Shown here: piece by piece, positions 11,050 to 22,992 of the stretch
How positions within the stretch are numbered: the first letter of the stretch is position 1
How the letters are laid out: the number at the start of each line of letters is the position of its first letter
Source: Symsagittifera roscoffensis
Lineage: Eukaryota; Xenacoelomorpha; Acoela; Convolutidae
Length of the DNA stretch: 64,000 bases
Reading direction: 5' to 3'
Assembly: GCF_963678635.1 (NCBI RefSeq)
Contig: NC_087071.1
Coordinates: forward strand, 19,097,613-19,161,612
Translations under genes and position numbers: made by a program
Notes under the pieces: model-generated
What the model saw: only the letters and a program-made list of their open reading frames with translations
Database searches by the model: none
What the model was told of the DNA's origin: nothing

Positions 11050-12959
11050 ATGAGCCGACAACTTGGATCCCTACACCGCTCAAATTCCCATCCAACCAAC
11101 CTCAACACTCCAATCACAATAATCCCACTTTTTGCTTTCCCGCCACCCGATTTTCCAACTATTATTATAACATCAAGCATGACTTCGGATACTAATTCAG
11201 ATATTTCAGTTTTATACTCCATTTCACATTTTAATAACCCTAATATAGAAACCCCTGATGAATTTGCAGACTCCGAACCATCTCCATCCAATAATTTTCA
11301 AACAAACTGTCTAATTTTCAAACTCCTCAGTTTTTTTCAAAGCCCCCTTTTCAACCGATCTCACCAAATAATCCACTCCCGTCCATTTCTACCCCCTCTT
11401 ATGCTTCACAAGTAACTCCAACCTATTCTCCATTTCAATCCGACCGATCATCTATTTCTCCCGATACTCCCCAAATCTCCCAAGAACTCGATAATTTTAT
11501 CACCCTACAACAACAGCTAATACACCCTAACACCCTCACTATAAATCAAATTTCATCCACAATAGAATCCTCAAACCCACCTACTCCTACACCCTCCTCA
11601 GCTTACACTGCATCGTTAGCACAATCATCCACATCCACCGAATCATCAAATAGCAATCACCGAGCTTATCGCACTTTCAAAAGAAAATTCCCAAACCATC
11701 CATTGCCGACCAAACCAGGAACAGCCTGCGAATATATTAATCATCCACACCACACCAACACGAAAGATTTTCTAGCAATCACCTTACCTTCATTCCCACA
11801 ATATACTTTAAACACACCTAACGACACTAACGACATAACTAAACGTAGTTTTGTAGATGAACATGTTTTAATGCCTATACTTCATTGGACAACCTATTAT
11901 CATTTTACTAATCCCCTTTGCCTACCACTATCTAATACTCATAACGATAAAGAAAAGAATAAAGATATGCTATATAGACTCACCGCAACACCAACACCTA
12001 GACAATTTACTTATATAGGATATAAAAAATCACTAAAAACATTCACTGCACCCCGCGCTAACGAATTTTCAATAGAACATTACGACCATAATATCATCCG
12101 ACCTAATCAAGACCAATTTCTAGATGACGACCGCTTCGCTAATCCACAACTAACAGAAAAAATCTTCATCAAAACGTCATATGTTTTCACACTTAATATT
12201 TTTGATAGAAATTATGATCACATCATTTCTGAAGCACTAACTGATATGCAAGCTTACGAAAGTTTTAAAGAAAAATTTAAATTATTGTCACTAACCTTTC
12301 ACTTCCTTGCACCACATGAACGCGATTTGCACTGTTTACACGACATTATGTTACGCACTAAACAGACTCACACATATACATACTATCGCCTCATACAAAA
12401 TCATTTTGATCTACATACTCCATCAAGACAACCACACCATCGTTTCCAGTTTCTTAACTCGAAGAACACTTCACCATTTTTTCTAAATTTCACCTGTTGC
12501 ATCAAAGATATTAACCTCCACGGCATCCTCCGCAATTATGACCCAATAACATAAATGTATATATTTTTTCCAATCACGAAGACCTTTAATGCCGAAGAAT
12601 CCAGACCCTTCCTTATCCCACATGAATTTATCCAACCTATAGAAATCCCTATATTAGAATTTATTCACAATACTAAATACAATCACAAAATCTATAATCT
12701 CATTCAAAACACACCTTATGAGTTTGCAGTAGGCACCGAAGAACTAAAAACTATTAAAGCACTTCAATTGCGATGGCCACTGCTTCAAACTAAAAACATC
12801 ATTAGCAATACTAACAAATTCAGACATGATACACGACATCTTCCCCCACGGTTTTTTCCCAGACGATTAACAGGTAAGTTTAAAATTACAAATATTCCTA
12901 ATTAATAAATTTAAATTAATACTAACCATTCTTTACTCATTTTTCTTCTAGATTTTTAG
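11050..12959 (+). pseudogene. unrecognised ORF 3' of env, ending through a small intron
   Basis: Directly after env, coding sequence continues for about 1.9 kb. A Pro/Ser/Thr-rich first part uses one frame from 11050 and a second frame from about 11290. An unrecognised globular-looking part follows from about 11700 (EHVLMPILHWTTYYHFTNPLCLP is too long to show in full; its key features are W-T-T-Y-Y-H and N-P-L-C). One in-frame TAA at 12552-12554 is followed directly by ATG at 12555. Near the end RRLTG meets a GTAAGT donor at 12874; splicing to the acceptor at 12951 gives RLTDF and a TAG at 12957-12959. I cannot name the function. Its place after env is that of an accessory gene in large env-bearing elements. 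The unspliced frame instead stops at 12905. Confidence 0.5.
12874..12951 (+). other. spliceosomal intron in the 3' ORF
   Basis: The donor is CAG/GTAAGT at 12871-12879. A perfect TACTAAC branch site lies at 12920-12926, followed by a pyrimidine tract (TTTTTCTTCTAG) whose AG is at 12950-12951, 26 bases after the branch A. The intron is 78 bases and joins codon phase 1, changing the protein terminus to DF-stop. All three intron signals are strong and correctly spaced. Confidence 0.7.
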
Positions 12960-14870
12960 TCTCCATACCACGATCATCTGCGAAAAACAGAAAAGAAAAA
13001 TAAAAAACAAAAACTTGTTAAAATTATTCTAAACTTCATTAATATTTTCCACAAGTGATCTGATAAAATTTATACCAAATGTAGTAAATTAATTTATAAA
13101 TTATTCCCCCATAAAGCAGTAAATTTAAATATGATGAAAATTTATAACTTAAAATTTCCCCCAAAATTAGCAGTAAAATTGAAATTCTATGTAATAAATT
13201 GATAAAATGAAAATGCAGTACTAACCTTTTGATAATTTCATTCACTCGCACAAGAATTCTATCCAAACTCGCACAGCTCGCCCACGAAGAATTGTTTAAA
13301 TAATGAATTTCAGTTTCAAGTTTTCACACTCAACAACTCTAACACACGATAACAAGTTTCAAACTTTCCTTTAACCCGGTTGGAAAGGAATTATAAACCA
13401 AACTAACCAACGCAGCTTACTAAACACCACAAATCATAAAATAACAGCATGACTAAGAAAAGAAAACCAACGGTACCCAAACGGGATTAACCCAGTTTAA
13501 AACTGGATAATTTATTCTTTTGAAGACTATTATAAAGTCTAAGAAAGAAATAATAAAACACAAAAAAGTCGAAAGAGAAACCCATAACAAAGACAATTTG
13601 ATTATTGAAAAAAGGACACAACCAAAGGAACATAAGAAAGACCAACACAAACCCAACATAAAAACGTTATCACATAACAGGACCTCTCAAAGAAACCGCA
13701 CGAAATCATACTCCCACTCCTGGCCTAACCCACCAGAGAGGACGTCCTGAGCATGCTCTATAGCCGGCCTAACCCACAGCGCTACATCCACGCTTTGTGA
13801 CCACACTTCTATTTTTAATAAGAAGTACTCAAGGGTGAGTAACTCTTCAAAATAACCGAGCTAAAACAAAAAGCTTTTGTGAAAACAACTAACTAAATTC
13901 ATAATTAAAAAACTGAACTAAGAAAAATTTTATAAAATGTAAATCATACCTTGCAGTATATAGATCAGTACAAAACAACAAAGACGAACATCCAAAGACA
14001 AAATGACCCCACTACACTCGAACAAGAATGGCTAACCACAACCGATATGCCGTCCACAATCACAACTCAAAGGATTTAGAGTACGACTTGACTTCACAGA
14101 AAAGGACTTCATTGAACTAGACCAATGACCACCTCGATGTTCAAGTATACGTACAGCTCCGAGTTACAAGGCATCCCCTCCACGCACAATCTCCACGCCA
14201 TTCCCAGACGAGGTTGAACACAAAACAAGTTCTCTACTTAATACAGAAAAACCCGTCATAGCAAACCATTTTGAAATCAGATTGATTTCGTTGGGAAACA
14301 CCGTCGTTGTCACAAGAAGACACAACGATTGATGCTCCTAACTCCAGCGTCCTGGATATTCTCTAACAAGAGGAACCGGACAAGAATACGATGTTCGCCA
14401 AATACCAACGTTCATCATCTATCCTTTTAATTGCAGAAAGATAATTCTAAAAAACTCTGTAAAACCCGGATGGGTGGAACCTGATCTAAACTATATTTTA
14501 TGAAAGAATTTAATATTAACCAGTCATGATCCATCTAACTAACAACCCACTTATTTGTAAGTGCTGAAATTACTTGTAATTTCAGCGCCAGAGAGATTTG
14601 AATTTAACTTAGAAATTAGTTGTCTCTCCAAGAGAACTTCAGCAGCCGCAACAAACCAGTATACCCTAGATCTATTGAGCCTAGCAGAGACTAGTTAAAC
14701 ACCCTGAGACTAGAAAGTATAAGAGTAAGATTAGGATCGGTATTAGACTAAGAAGTTGCACGAATCTATCCGGCCGAAAATAAGATAGCGTGACGAGCAG
14801 ACGGTGTACCCTATCCAAAATTACTCTATGAGTTAACCACATCGGTCCTAACTCAGTAGTATCAAAAAAG
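12960..14870 (+). repeat. 3' noncoding end and probable LTR of the gypsy-like element
   Basis: No gene is visible. A purine-rich run (CGAAAAACAGAAAAGAAAAA, 12981-13000) precedes TGTTAAAATTATTC at 13016, a plausible polypurine tract and LTR start. The sequence then differs in texture from the AT-rich DNA after about 14870, with GC-richer stretches at 13690-13800 and 14030-14400 and a dense 14640-14860 segment. A last CA near 14866 could be the LTR end. Because the matching 5' LTR is outside the window, these borders are only a proposal. Confidence 0.35.
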
Positions 14871-16017
14871 CAAACGTTAAATAAAATTGCTCAAAAACAT
14901 TTTAAAAGTTCGTACAGCTAAAATTGTAAAAAAAAACTGGTTATTTCAGTTGGTAGGTTTGGGTAACAAAATTTGATCTGGAAACAAGTGAAACAAAAAA
15001 AATCAAAAATTTTCTGATTGCAAAAAAAACCATTCGATATATATGTACGCTTCGAGGGAACTAGCAGTAGACTCGTTAAACAATCATTGCATCTTATAAA
15101 AAGTAATGCCTATAGTCTGTGAGCGAAATTGAATGGAGCCATGTCGGGGATATTCAAGAATTCGTTCAATTCTTAAATTAAACTATCTCTGGTAGTCTAA
15201 AAACTCCGCACTACTCAATTGATTATTCCTTACTGCTACTTTACTGTAATCCTAATCTCTTATTATTCCGACTTTCAATATTAAAGTTTTGGAATTTTTG
15301 TACTCGGGTGATTTTTTTCTTCAGACAAGTTTTGACGGCACTTTTTCATATCTTTCAAAAAAATTTGGTGCCTGAGCTTAAATTTAAAAAAATTAGTTCA
15401 ACTGTGATCTTTTTGTTAAGGTTATGGGGGTTTAAAGATTAACAATTAAGCTAACTTGGGACAACTATCGTGCGATATATTTCTCGCTATTAACGCGTAA
15501 GCGGAGATTTAATCCGTCTTTGAGATCGTTCCAAGTTGGTTGAAGCAGGCTATACGGTGTAATTGATTTGTTACTCGGCGCGAACCTTGTCACTTTGTTT
15601 TTTTTATGGCGTGTTGGGGATTTTTTTTTCCAAAAAAATGCAACTTTTAAATATATATAATTTTTTTTCATTTCATTTTTTTTACATTTAAGTTGTTGAT
15701 GTTATTAATCCTCCATAGACCTTAAAAGGTAGTATAACATATTACTTTTTTTAGTGAAAAATTTTGATAAATATTGATTTGCTTTGCAAGACCAAACTTA
15801 CAATTTCAAAAAACCAGCTCAAAAAAAGTTTAATAGAACTTCTACAAACTTACAGAAAATGGTTGATTGTATTAAAAGAAACGTTCAGTAAATATTTTTG
15901 GCGTAGAAAATGAGTAAATCTTGTGAAAGAAATAACACCCAGATAAAATTGTTTGAAAAATATTTTCGTAAACCATGAACGTATTTTCAAAAATCAGCTC
16001 ACTGATTATCTAAGATT
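14871..16017. other. AT-rich intergenic DNA, nothing recognised
   Basis: Homopolymer-rich sequence with no convincing coding frame. A GC-richer island at about 15460-15600 reads as a short minus-strand frame of 68 residues with no recognisable domain; I do not call it a gene. Confidence 0.5.
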
Positions 16018-16260
16018 TGTTAAGTTTCGGAGAAATGACCTCTCACTTTATAGAGAAGTTATTTCCCACTTTTTGGTTCAAAAAAAGAACATGATTGGAT
16101 ATGGCACGATGTCACGCGATATTGCGCGATGCCATATCACGAGATCAGATCTCAACAGGCGGTTAACTTTCCATATATATAGAAGTTGATTTACTACTCT
16201 TTTATCGCTTTCTAATCAAACTGTTGATTATACTCAGTTTTGCTGCCAACCTGTGAAAAG
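16018..16260 (+). repeat. 5' LTR of the copia-type remnant
   Basis: It starts TGTTAAGTTTCGGAG and matches 18744-18986 with scattered substitutions (roughly 10 percent by eye). It includes an imperfect palindromic core around CACGATGTCACGCGATATTG and a TATATATAGAAG segment that could be a TATA element. Its end is set by loss of identity after GTGAAAAG. Confidence 0.85.
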
Positions 16261-16523
16261 TTATTGGCGCAGCTGCTAAAATACAAGCCATAAGTCAAGA
16301 TTGACTGACTTAACAAAAAAATTTTGAGAGAGCAAGCTTTAATTTTTTGACGAAGTAAAAGTCACAGAAAAAATACAACGAGGAAAAAATCACAAAGTGG
16401 ACTGGCAGATAGACAACAGAGCAATACAAAGAGTCATTGAGACAGGGCATTGAGACAATTCAGTGATCAGTGAAGTTTGGAGTCACAACGAAAGCTGAAA
16501 GAAGCACGCGAGAGAAAAAGATA

Positions 16524-16525
16524 CA

Positions 16526-16583
<58 letters not shown>

Positions 16584-16624
16584 ACGAGAGAGAGAGATAG
16601 AACGAGAGAGAGAGAGAGAGAGAA
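16524..16624 (+). repeat. (CA)n and (GA)n microsatellite
   Basis: About 9 CA units are followed by a long GA tract interrupted by two AGAACG/AGATAGAACG variants, inside the untranslated leader of the copia-type remnant. Long low-complexity protein readings across it are artefacts of the repeat. Confidence 0.9.
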
Positions 16625-17348
16625 ACAGTGATAGATAGAAACTGACAAACTGTTCAATTTGATAACTCAATTGATGTGGTGTTTTATATAAAATTTGTAG
16701 ATAATTGTTGTTGCTTGGGAGGATCGTAATGCGTCGCTACAAAATCTGAATTCGAACCTGATTTTTAAAAAAAGTTCTAAAAAAAATCACTCGAAAATAT
16801 CTTTTGTGCTAATATATATTGCTATGTATGAAGTCTGTGAAGTAACCTTAGCTTTGCTAAGTAGTTGATGTGTTATTCAGTACGCTTACCGTAAGGTTTT
16901 GGATCAGAATTAGGTAATGAGATACATTATTACTCATATTATGCGCTGCGATTTGTTTGCTGATATGTTATAGACCGAATTTTTGTCATTGAAAAGTACA
17001 TGGAACATAAGGTACTTGTTCAGAGCAATACGGTTTAGGTGAAAGGTGTCGAAGTCGGAGAGAATAGTGTTTTCAGAAAAAGAAGAAGATTTTTTGTATT
17101 TTGCAGAGCAATTTGAGACTAGAATTTTTCATCTTAAACTGAATAAAATTATCAGAAGTAGATGAGAAAGATTTTGCACCCAGTGTTAGGAATAAGGCTA
17201 CTGTAGAACAGAGAGGCATCTTTAAGAAAAGCGAGATAAATTTTAGGTGAAAAAGAATTGCATGTTTGGTATGAGTTGGTACAATGGTTAGAAAAAAAAT
17301 CTGTTTTGTTCTTAAGACCCTATAAAGGGAAGTAAGGCTTGGGAAATT

Positions 17349-17579
17349 TTGTGCAAAAGGTTCAAAAGCGCCGAGAGACCTAGACTGCAGCAATTGATTT
17401 CAGATTTAACTTCGATAAGAATGAAAGCTAATGAGAGTGTAGTCGATTATATCACAAGAGCTGAAGAGTTGCAGTATAATTTAGATGAAGTAGACGAGGG
17501 TTTAAGTGAAAAGATGTTTGTATCAATCATTCTTAAAGGTCTACCAAAAGAGTTCAATACGTGTTGTACTTTGGTTTAG
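17349..17579 (+). pseudogene. copia-type gag capsid fragment
   Basis: The frame encodes LISDLTSIRMKANESVVDYI, then a helical segment ending SIILKGLPKEFNTCC. This is the late-capsid block of Ty1/copia Gag (family UBN2/gag-polypeptide of copia), typified by an L-K-G-L-P-x-E-[FY] motif. It stops at TAG 17577-17579 while capsid-like sequence should continue. An earlier part of the domain probably lies in 17080-17345 in broken frames. Confidence 0.7.
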
Positions 17580-17689
17580 TTTAGCAAAAATGATAAGAGT
17601 TTGAACGAAATTAAGTAAGATTTGTTAAACTTTGAAAGTGATCATAGAAAAGAGAAGGAGGCGATTGAACATCGTTTATTTCGAGAACA

Positions 17690-18240
17690 AAAACATGTTT
17701 TAAGAGCAATAAGACAGGACACACAGCAACTCATTGTAGATCTAAGTTGGTTAATAAGGTTAACCAGACATCTAGTGATAGACCTCCTGTGAAATGTTTC
17801 AGGTGCTCAGAAATAGGACATATAGCTAGGGATTGGAAGAAGAAATTTGAGAGAAAAAGCGTGAGAGAAGACCAGCTGTTGGATGAAACAAATGAAACTC
17901 ATTTTAGCTTTTACAACTCGGCTGAGAGAGTCGATGGTAACCTATTTATAGATTCAGGCGCAACAGTCGGTATGATAAAGCATAAGAATTTATTTGTTGT
18001 GCTTGGCCAGAGTTTTAGCGAAACTGTTGAAAACGCTAAAAAAACGGAGTCTAAGGTTTTAGGTAAAGGATGAGTTGAATTTTTCGTAAGAGATTCTCAA
18101 GGAAATTCGAAAAAAGTTTCAATGACTGAAACTTTCTATGTACCAGAAAACTCAGAAAATTTATTTTCCGTCTCAAAACTTACTAGAGAGGAGCAAATGT
18201 AGTTTTTGGAGAAAAGTCATGTATTGAGCAAGGAAATGAG
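17690..18240 (+). pseudogene. copia-type zinc knuckles and protease, degenerate
   Basis: Two zinc-knuckle-like boxes occur in tandem. One near 17695-17736 reads CFKSNKTGHTATHC, with the second Cys replaced by Ser. One near 17798-17839 reads CFRCSEIGHIARDW, with the last Cys replaced by Trp. A frame then shows LFIDSGATVGMIKHKNLF near 17941-17995, the D-S-G-A-T active site of copia proteases. A TGA at 18071-18073 interrupts it, and the same frame goes on with TETFYVPENSENLFSVSKL, a hallmark block downstream of the copia protease. Both knuckles and the frame are damaged, so the product would not work. Confidence 0.75.
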
Positions 18241-18274
18241 ACTGTTTATCCACTTAGTGAGGTAATCTTTTCAT

Positions 18275-18706
18275 TTGGAAATAATAGGTTTTGGAAATCA
18301 CAAAAAAGTAAGTGTTGAAAAATTGGAAAACAATTCTTCAGAGTTCAGAGTCAAAAAAACTTATTTTTGCAGAGAAACAGAAGAGAAGAACTTTAGTGAG
18401 CAAAATGAGAACTTGATAAAAAACGATGATATAAGGAAAAAAGTTGCGCTGAAAAAAGAACATAGAGCCCATCCAAAATCTAAAACGTCATTAGATGAAC
18501 GAGGTAAGGAGGAGTCGAGAAATTTATGCGAGGTTGAGAAGTTTCAGAGTATGGACATGAAGTTAGGTTCAAAGCTAAGGGAGCGTAAGAATTTTGAAAG
18601 CAGAGCAGGCAATTTGATACGAATATTTGACTTAGGACAGAAAAAAAGTGATATTGCTCTTAGCAAACATCGTATGGGACATGGTAAAACTGAACCTCCA
18701 GACTAG
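18275..18706 (+). pseudogene. charged remnant between protease and 3' LTR of the copia-type element
   Basis: A 143-residue Lys/Glu-rich frame with no recognised domain. It ends 37 bases before the 3' LTR, in the place where integrase and reverse transcriptase would be. The His-x-R-M-G-H-G near its end (SKHRMGHG) is reminiscent of the start of the copia integrase zinc region, which suggests that the rest was deleted. Confidence 0.35.
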
Positions 18707-18743
18707 TGTAGGCTATGATTTAGTACTTTTTTGAAAAAAGGAG

Positions 18744-18986
18744 TGTTAAGTTTCGGAGAAATGACCTCTCACTTTATAGAGAAAACATTTCCCACTTTTT
18801 GGTTCAAAATAAGAACATGATTGGATATCGCATGATGTCATGCGATATAGCGCGATGTCATATCACGAGATCAGATCTCAACAGGCGGTTAAATTTCCAT
18901 ATATATAGATGTTGATTTACTACTCTTTTTTTGCTCTCTAATTAAACTGTTGATTATACCTAGTTTTGCTGCCAACCTGTGAAAAG
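18744..18986 (+). repeat. 3' LTR of the copia-type remnant
   Basis: It begins TGTTAAG directly after the purine tract GAAAAAAGGAG and matches the 5' copy over 243 bases. The two copies differ at many scattered sites, for example ATGGCACGATGTCACG against ATCGCATGATGTCATG, so insertion was not recent. Confidence 0.85.
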
Positions 18987-19018
18987 ATTATCAGACAAAT
19001 CTGTTCTAACAAACTTTG

Positions 19019-19322
19019 TTGAGTCAATTTTCCGAGCTGTGCTCCCTTTTTTAATGCATGAAAAAGAAAATTTCAAACGTTTGCTGTTTCATGGAAAAAA
19101 AGGAGAGGTAAATTTGTCAATTTATAAAAACCAAGAAGAATTTTTTTTTGGATTCATTTAAAGAACAAATTTGAGTCAATTCTCCGAGCTGTGCTCCCTT
19201 TTTTAATGCATGAAAAAGAAAATTTCAAACGTTTGCTAATTCATTGAAAAAAGGGAGAGGTAAATTTGTCAATTTTTAGAAACCAAGAAGAGTTTTTTTT
19301 GGATTCATTTAAAGAACAAATT
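19019..19322. repeat. 152-bp tandem duplication
   Basis: Two adjacent copies begin TTGAGTCAATT at 19019 and 19171. Both run through GAGCTGTGCTCCC, a GGAGAGGTAAATTTGTC segment and GGATTCATTTAAAGAAC. They differ by a handful of substitutions and T-run lengths. No coding role is seen. Confidence 0.9.
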
Positions 19323-20176
19323 TGATCAATCTTTATGATAATTTAGGATTTTTCTTCGTACTTTGTTTTGCAAAAGTTTTTAGACTGTTGTATTGATAAA
19401 TGCGACTCGACTGAAAGTTCGAAAAAAAGTTTGAACATAAAAGTACTTTAAAACCTAAGAATTACTTAACACGGGTTGACCATAAGTCACCATCTTAGAA
19501 ATTTTCTATAAAGAAACTTACAGTTTCCTACAAAAATAGGCTCTTAGAACGTTACAAGATAGTGAATTGTTCAATCCGAAAGTTGTAGGATAGGCACTTT
19601 TGTAACAAGGAATTCATAAGATTGAAACTTTCCTCAGATCTCCGAATTCAATTGGAATATTGAACACCGAATTCTTTTGAAAAAGTGAATTTAGAAAATT
19701 TCAATTGTTTTTTGCTATTTTTTTTTAGTTTTCTCATAGCCAATTTGAGAAATCTCCGCCGTCGCAGAGTACAATAACGGAAACTCAGAGGCAAAACGAC
19801 GTGTTTTGCTGCATGAGTTTACGAAAAAAACCAACTAAGGTTATGAAAATACAATTTCGCTATTAACGAGAAATTTTGTCGATATACATCTGAACCCCAC
19901 ATGCAACTAACTCGATTTAACATACCTGTTTTTTTGCCGCCAAGTGAATTCAAATTGCTAATTACGTATAACTAGCAAACTCAATGAAATTTTTTTTGTT
20001 TCGGTGTTTTGTTCGAAATGCATACATTATGAAACCTATCTAAAACTATTTTTTTGCCTAATTTTTGAGAAAAATCGAAAATTTCCCACTACTGATTTTT
20101 TTTTCAGTTATTTAGTCATAGTAAGACATGCAAATAGTTTTTATCGGAGACAAATAATCCTAGGATTTTTCGGTTT
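19323..20176. other. AT-rich DNA, nothing recognised
   Basis: Homopolymer-rich sequence with no long frame in any of the six readings and no repeat recognised elsewhere in the window. Confidence 0.5.
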
Positions 20177-20376
20177 NNNNNNNNNNNNNNNNNNNNNNNN
20201 NNNNNNNNNNNNNNNNNNNNNNNNNNNNNNNNNNNNNNNNNNNNNNNNNNNNNNNNNNNNNNNNNNNNNNNNNNNNNNNNNNNNNNNNNNNNNNNNNNNN
20301 NNNNNNNNNNNNNNNNNNNNNNNNNNNNNNNNNNNNNNNNNNNNNNNNNNNNNNNNNNNNNNNNNNNNNNNNNNNN
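20177..20376. other. assembly gap of 200 N
   Basis: Exactly 200 N between unique DNA and the left edge of the 3.8-kb tandem array. The round number implies a placeholder of unknown true size, so unseen array copies may be missing here. Confidence 0.99.
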
Positions 20377-20876
20377 GAATGGTTGAACCGCGCAAGGAAT
20401 GAACGCAGGCATGGATGGGTTGATTGCTAGTTGGCCTAATGATTAGTTGAATCGATGGAACACTGGATAGACATATGGATGATAGATGGCTAGCTAGATT
20501 GCTGGTTGGATGACTTGATATTCGAATGGGTAGAGGGTTGGATCGAAATATGGATGACTCGCTGGAAAGTTAGATGGATGGGTGATGAATTGATCGAAGG
20601 ACATATAGCTGAATAGGTCGCTGATTGATGTAATGTACGATGTGTGTCTAGATACAGGAATAGTTTGATTGGTTGCTGGCTGGATGGACTGATTATGAGT
20701 GGCCTGATGGACGAATGGATGATGGGACAGATAACTGGCTACAAGAATTGTAGTTTGAATAACAGGATGGATGCTTGGATAGTTGACTGTCTGGATGAAT
20801 TTTTGGTTGATAAATCGTCTGATGGATGGATGGCTAGATGGATGGATGGCTTGATGTATAATTCAATCTTTTTGTC

Positions 20877-20889
20877 ACCCCTATAAAAG
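20877..20889 (+). promoter_or_regulatory. conserved TATA-like element in module 1
   Basis: CACCCCTATAAAAGC occurs at the same place in units A (TATAAAAG at 20882), C (26653) and D (30456), at the boundary between the GATGGATGG DNA and the unique part. Position and sequence fit a TATA box reading right, but no transcript is known. Confidence 0.25.
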
Positions 20890-22646
20890 CTATTCTATGC
20901 TTGTAGAACAAGGTATAAAAAATTGCAGCTCATTTTGCACACATTAAGATTCAAAACATGATAATTGCAGAAATTACCCTTAATTATTCTAGTAAATTTT
21001 CGGGTGATAAAAACTATTTAAAAAAACAGCGTGTTTAAATATCTAAGTAGTGCACTACTTTTGATTTTTTTTTTCACATAGAAGAGGAAATTTCAAAGAA
21101 CAGAAAAATGGCTTCCTGTCATACTTATTGGCCACCATCTTCAGACAATTAAATCAAAACTACCAAATAATTAGGAATTTTGATTCAAAATTCTAGTTTT
21201 GAAAGTTAAAACGATTGAATAGGACGGTTTTTAGGCTCAAAAGTTATCTAAATACTCGCCTTTGTGTAAAGCTAGCAAAGCAATTGATTGAATTGAGCTT
21301 GTGTTCCATTTATTTCTTACGTTGTCCTCTTTCTAGATGACCGTAATCGACACAAACCATCTCAGCGTTCCAGTACAACATGGATTTCTCGCAATTCGGC
21401 GCAACATGATTAGCAAGGAAGTTTTTCATCTTACATTTTGGCTGATGCCTATTGACAGTTGTCGAGCAAAAAGTCGATTTTCCACTTCTTTTCTTTTCCT
21501 CATCAAAAAGTCCCAGAAGTCGAACTATTCTTCATTAAAGTTAGGTTGAATCTTTTTTTTCGAGTTTTCATTGAACTGAGTTGACTTTTGAAATGACCGA
21601 TTGATTGCGGTAGTTGTTCACCCGAAGGACCGGCACTATTGCTAGCGTTAGTCTTAGTAGCGGAAAAAAAAATGAAGATTGTGGAATAATTCCTCACACT
21701 TTTGTTTTAAACAATCTAGTTTTGCGGTTAGACGATGATCGGAAACTGAACTCAATTTTTCGAAACAATCGTATTATTTGACACTCAGGCATAAAATTGA
21801 AGCCTCAAAGACGAGAAAATTTTTTTCGTGTTGTCATCTGCATAACAAGGATCAAAATTTAGAAAAATTTTGCTCCAGTGGAATTATACTTTATGTCTCT
21901 ACGGTTGGTTTTTTTGCTTAACTTTCCAAGGTTTTTATCAAAATTTCAATAAGAGAATTTTGCTGTGTAAAAATTAAATCCACTTAGAAACTGTGGAAAC
22001 TGAAAATGCAAAAATGAAAAATACATTGTTTCAGTTTGTATTAAACAATAATCAGCTCTGTGCAGGACTTATAGACAATAACGTGTAGTTAAACATGTCT
22101 TTTGTATGGGATATAGTTCGCAACGAGTTCAAATCCTACCTTGTTAGTTCTGGTTGCTTTAAAAAGACAGAGATTTCTGCAAAGAAGACGAATGCAAAGC
22201 ATATGAAATGCCATCACAAATTGTGAGAGAAAAACTAATCGTGTGCAGCCTTTATCTATACCATTCAGAAGTCAAACTCGTGGTTTTTTCTTCTAGCGCG
22301 AGAAATCTTCATATCATATAAAGTTATTGCGGTAAGCATGCGAGATTGTTAAAAAAGAGCAGGTTTGGCTCTAATTTGCGAAGATATATAAAACGAATCA
22401 AGGTTTTTTAAAAGCAGGAAGAAACCATCTCGTGTCAAGACATTAAGATTTAAACATAATAGAAATAGAAAATTAGTTTTTTTGTTTGTCTGAAAAGGTA
22501 TATATTTGTTTTTCTATTTACTCAGTTGGAAGTTTTTTAATAATTTCTATGTTCAGAAACATACAAGCAATTAATTTATCATGTTTTTGATCTGATGTTG
22601 TCTTTTTTTATCAATTAGTTCAAAGTATTTGCTCACTGTTGTTAAA

Positions 22647-22746
22647 GAATTGCGCGTTTTTGCTAGAACCAAAACCAAAGGGAGATGTTACAAAGATTTT
22701 AAGTGACTATGATCAAAGTGATACAGAAAACTTGACTGCACATTGA
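22647..22746 (+). other. conserved coding-like segment at the start of module 2, unit A
   Basis: The frame encodes LLEPKPKGDVTKIL followed by DYDQSDTENLTAH and a stop. The same peptide is encoded at 24614-24718 (unit B) and 28421-28520 (unit C), and most changes between copies are conservative or silent-looking. It could be the last exon of a captured gene. I do not recognise the protein. Confidence 0.35.
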
Positions 22747-22782
22747 AAATCAACGTGTTAGTATGCGCAGTTTCGAACTGCC

Positions 22783-22992
22783 GTGAGAACTCTCATGGGA
22801 TTAGTGATTTTCCAAAGACAAAAATTGAACTCGAACACATTTTTTTGGAAATTTGTATCAGTTTTTTCGTCGGCCTACAACATTTTAAATGAATCTGAGA
22901 TTTCAATTTTTGTTATAAGTAGTAGATGTTGGAGCACAATGGGGGAGGGAGGTGGCGCTGGCACGAAGAGGAGAGACATTTTGCATTCTTAA
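22783..22992 (+). other. conserved 69-residue frame in module 2
   Basis: Frames with the same C-terminus (ILNESEISIFVVSSRCWSEM then KRRDILHS) lie here and at 24753-24962 and 28556-28765. Unit A has compensating indels that garble 14 residues and then restore the frame. No family is recognised, and high DNA similarity alone could explain the conservation. Confidence 0.25.

Larger units (their letters stand above)
16018..18986 (+). mobile_element. Ty1/copia-type element, internally deleted remnant
   Basis: Two 243-base direct repeats frame a 2.5-kb interior that holds gag and protease remnants but no integrase or reverse transcriptase. This is the structure of a deletion derivative of a copia-type LTR element. 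The left repeat is followed by a TGGCGCAGCTGC segment at 16265-16276, a candidate primer-binding site. The right repeat is preceded by the purine tract GAAAAAAGGAG at 18733-18743. The hexamer AAGATT is found at 16012-16017 and at 18984-18989, consistent with a target-site duplication that overlaps the last bases assigned to the right LTR. Several stops and frame changes in gag mean the copy cannot act by itself. Confidence 0.8.

Noticed and set aside
16460-16670. Two minus-strand frames rich in Leu, Ser, Val and Cys
   Set aside because: They are readings through the (CA)n/(GA)n microsatellite and encode nothing else.
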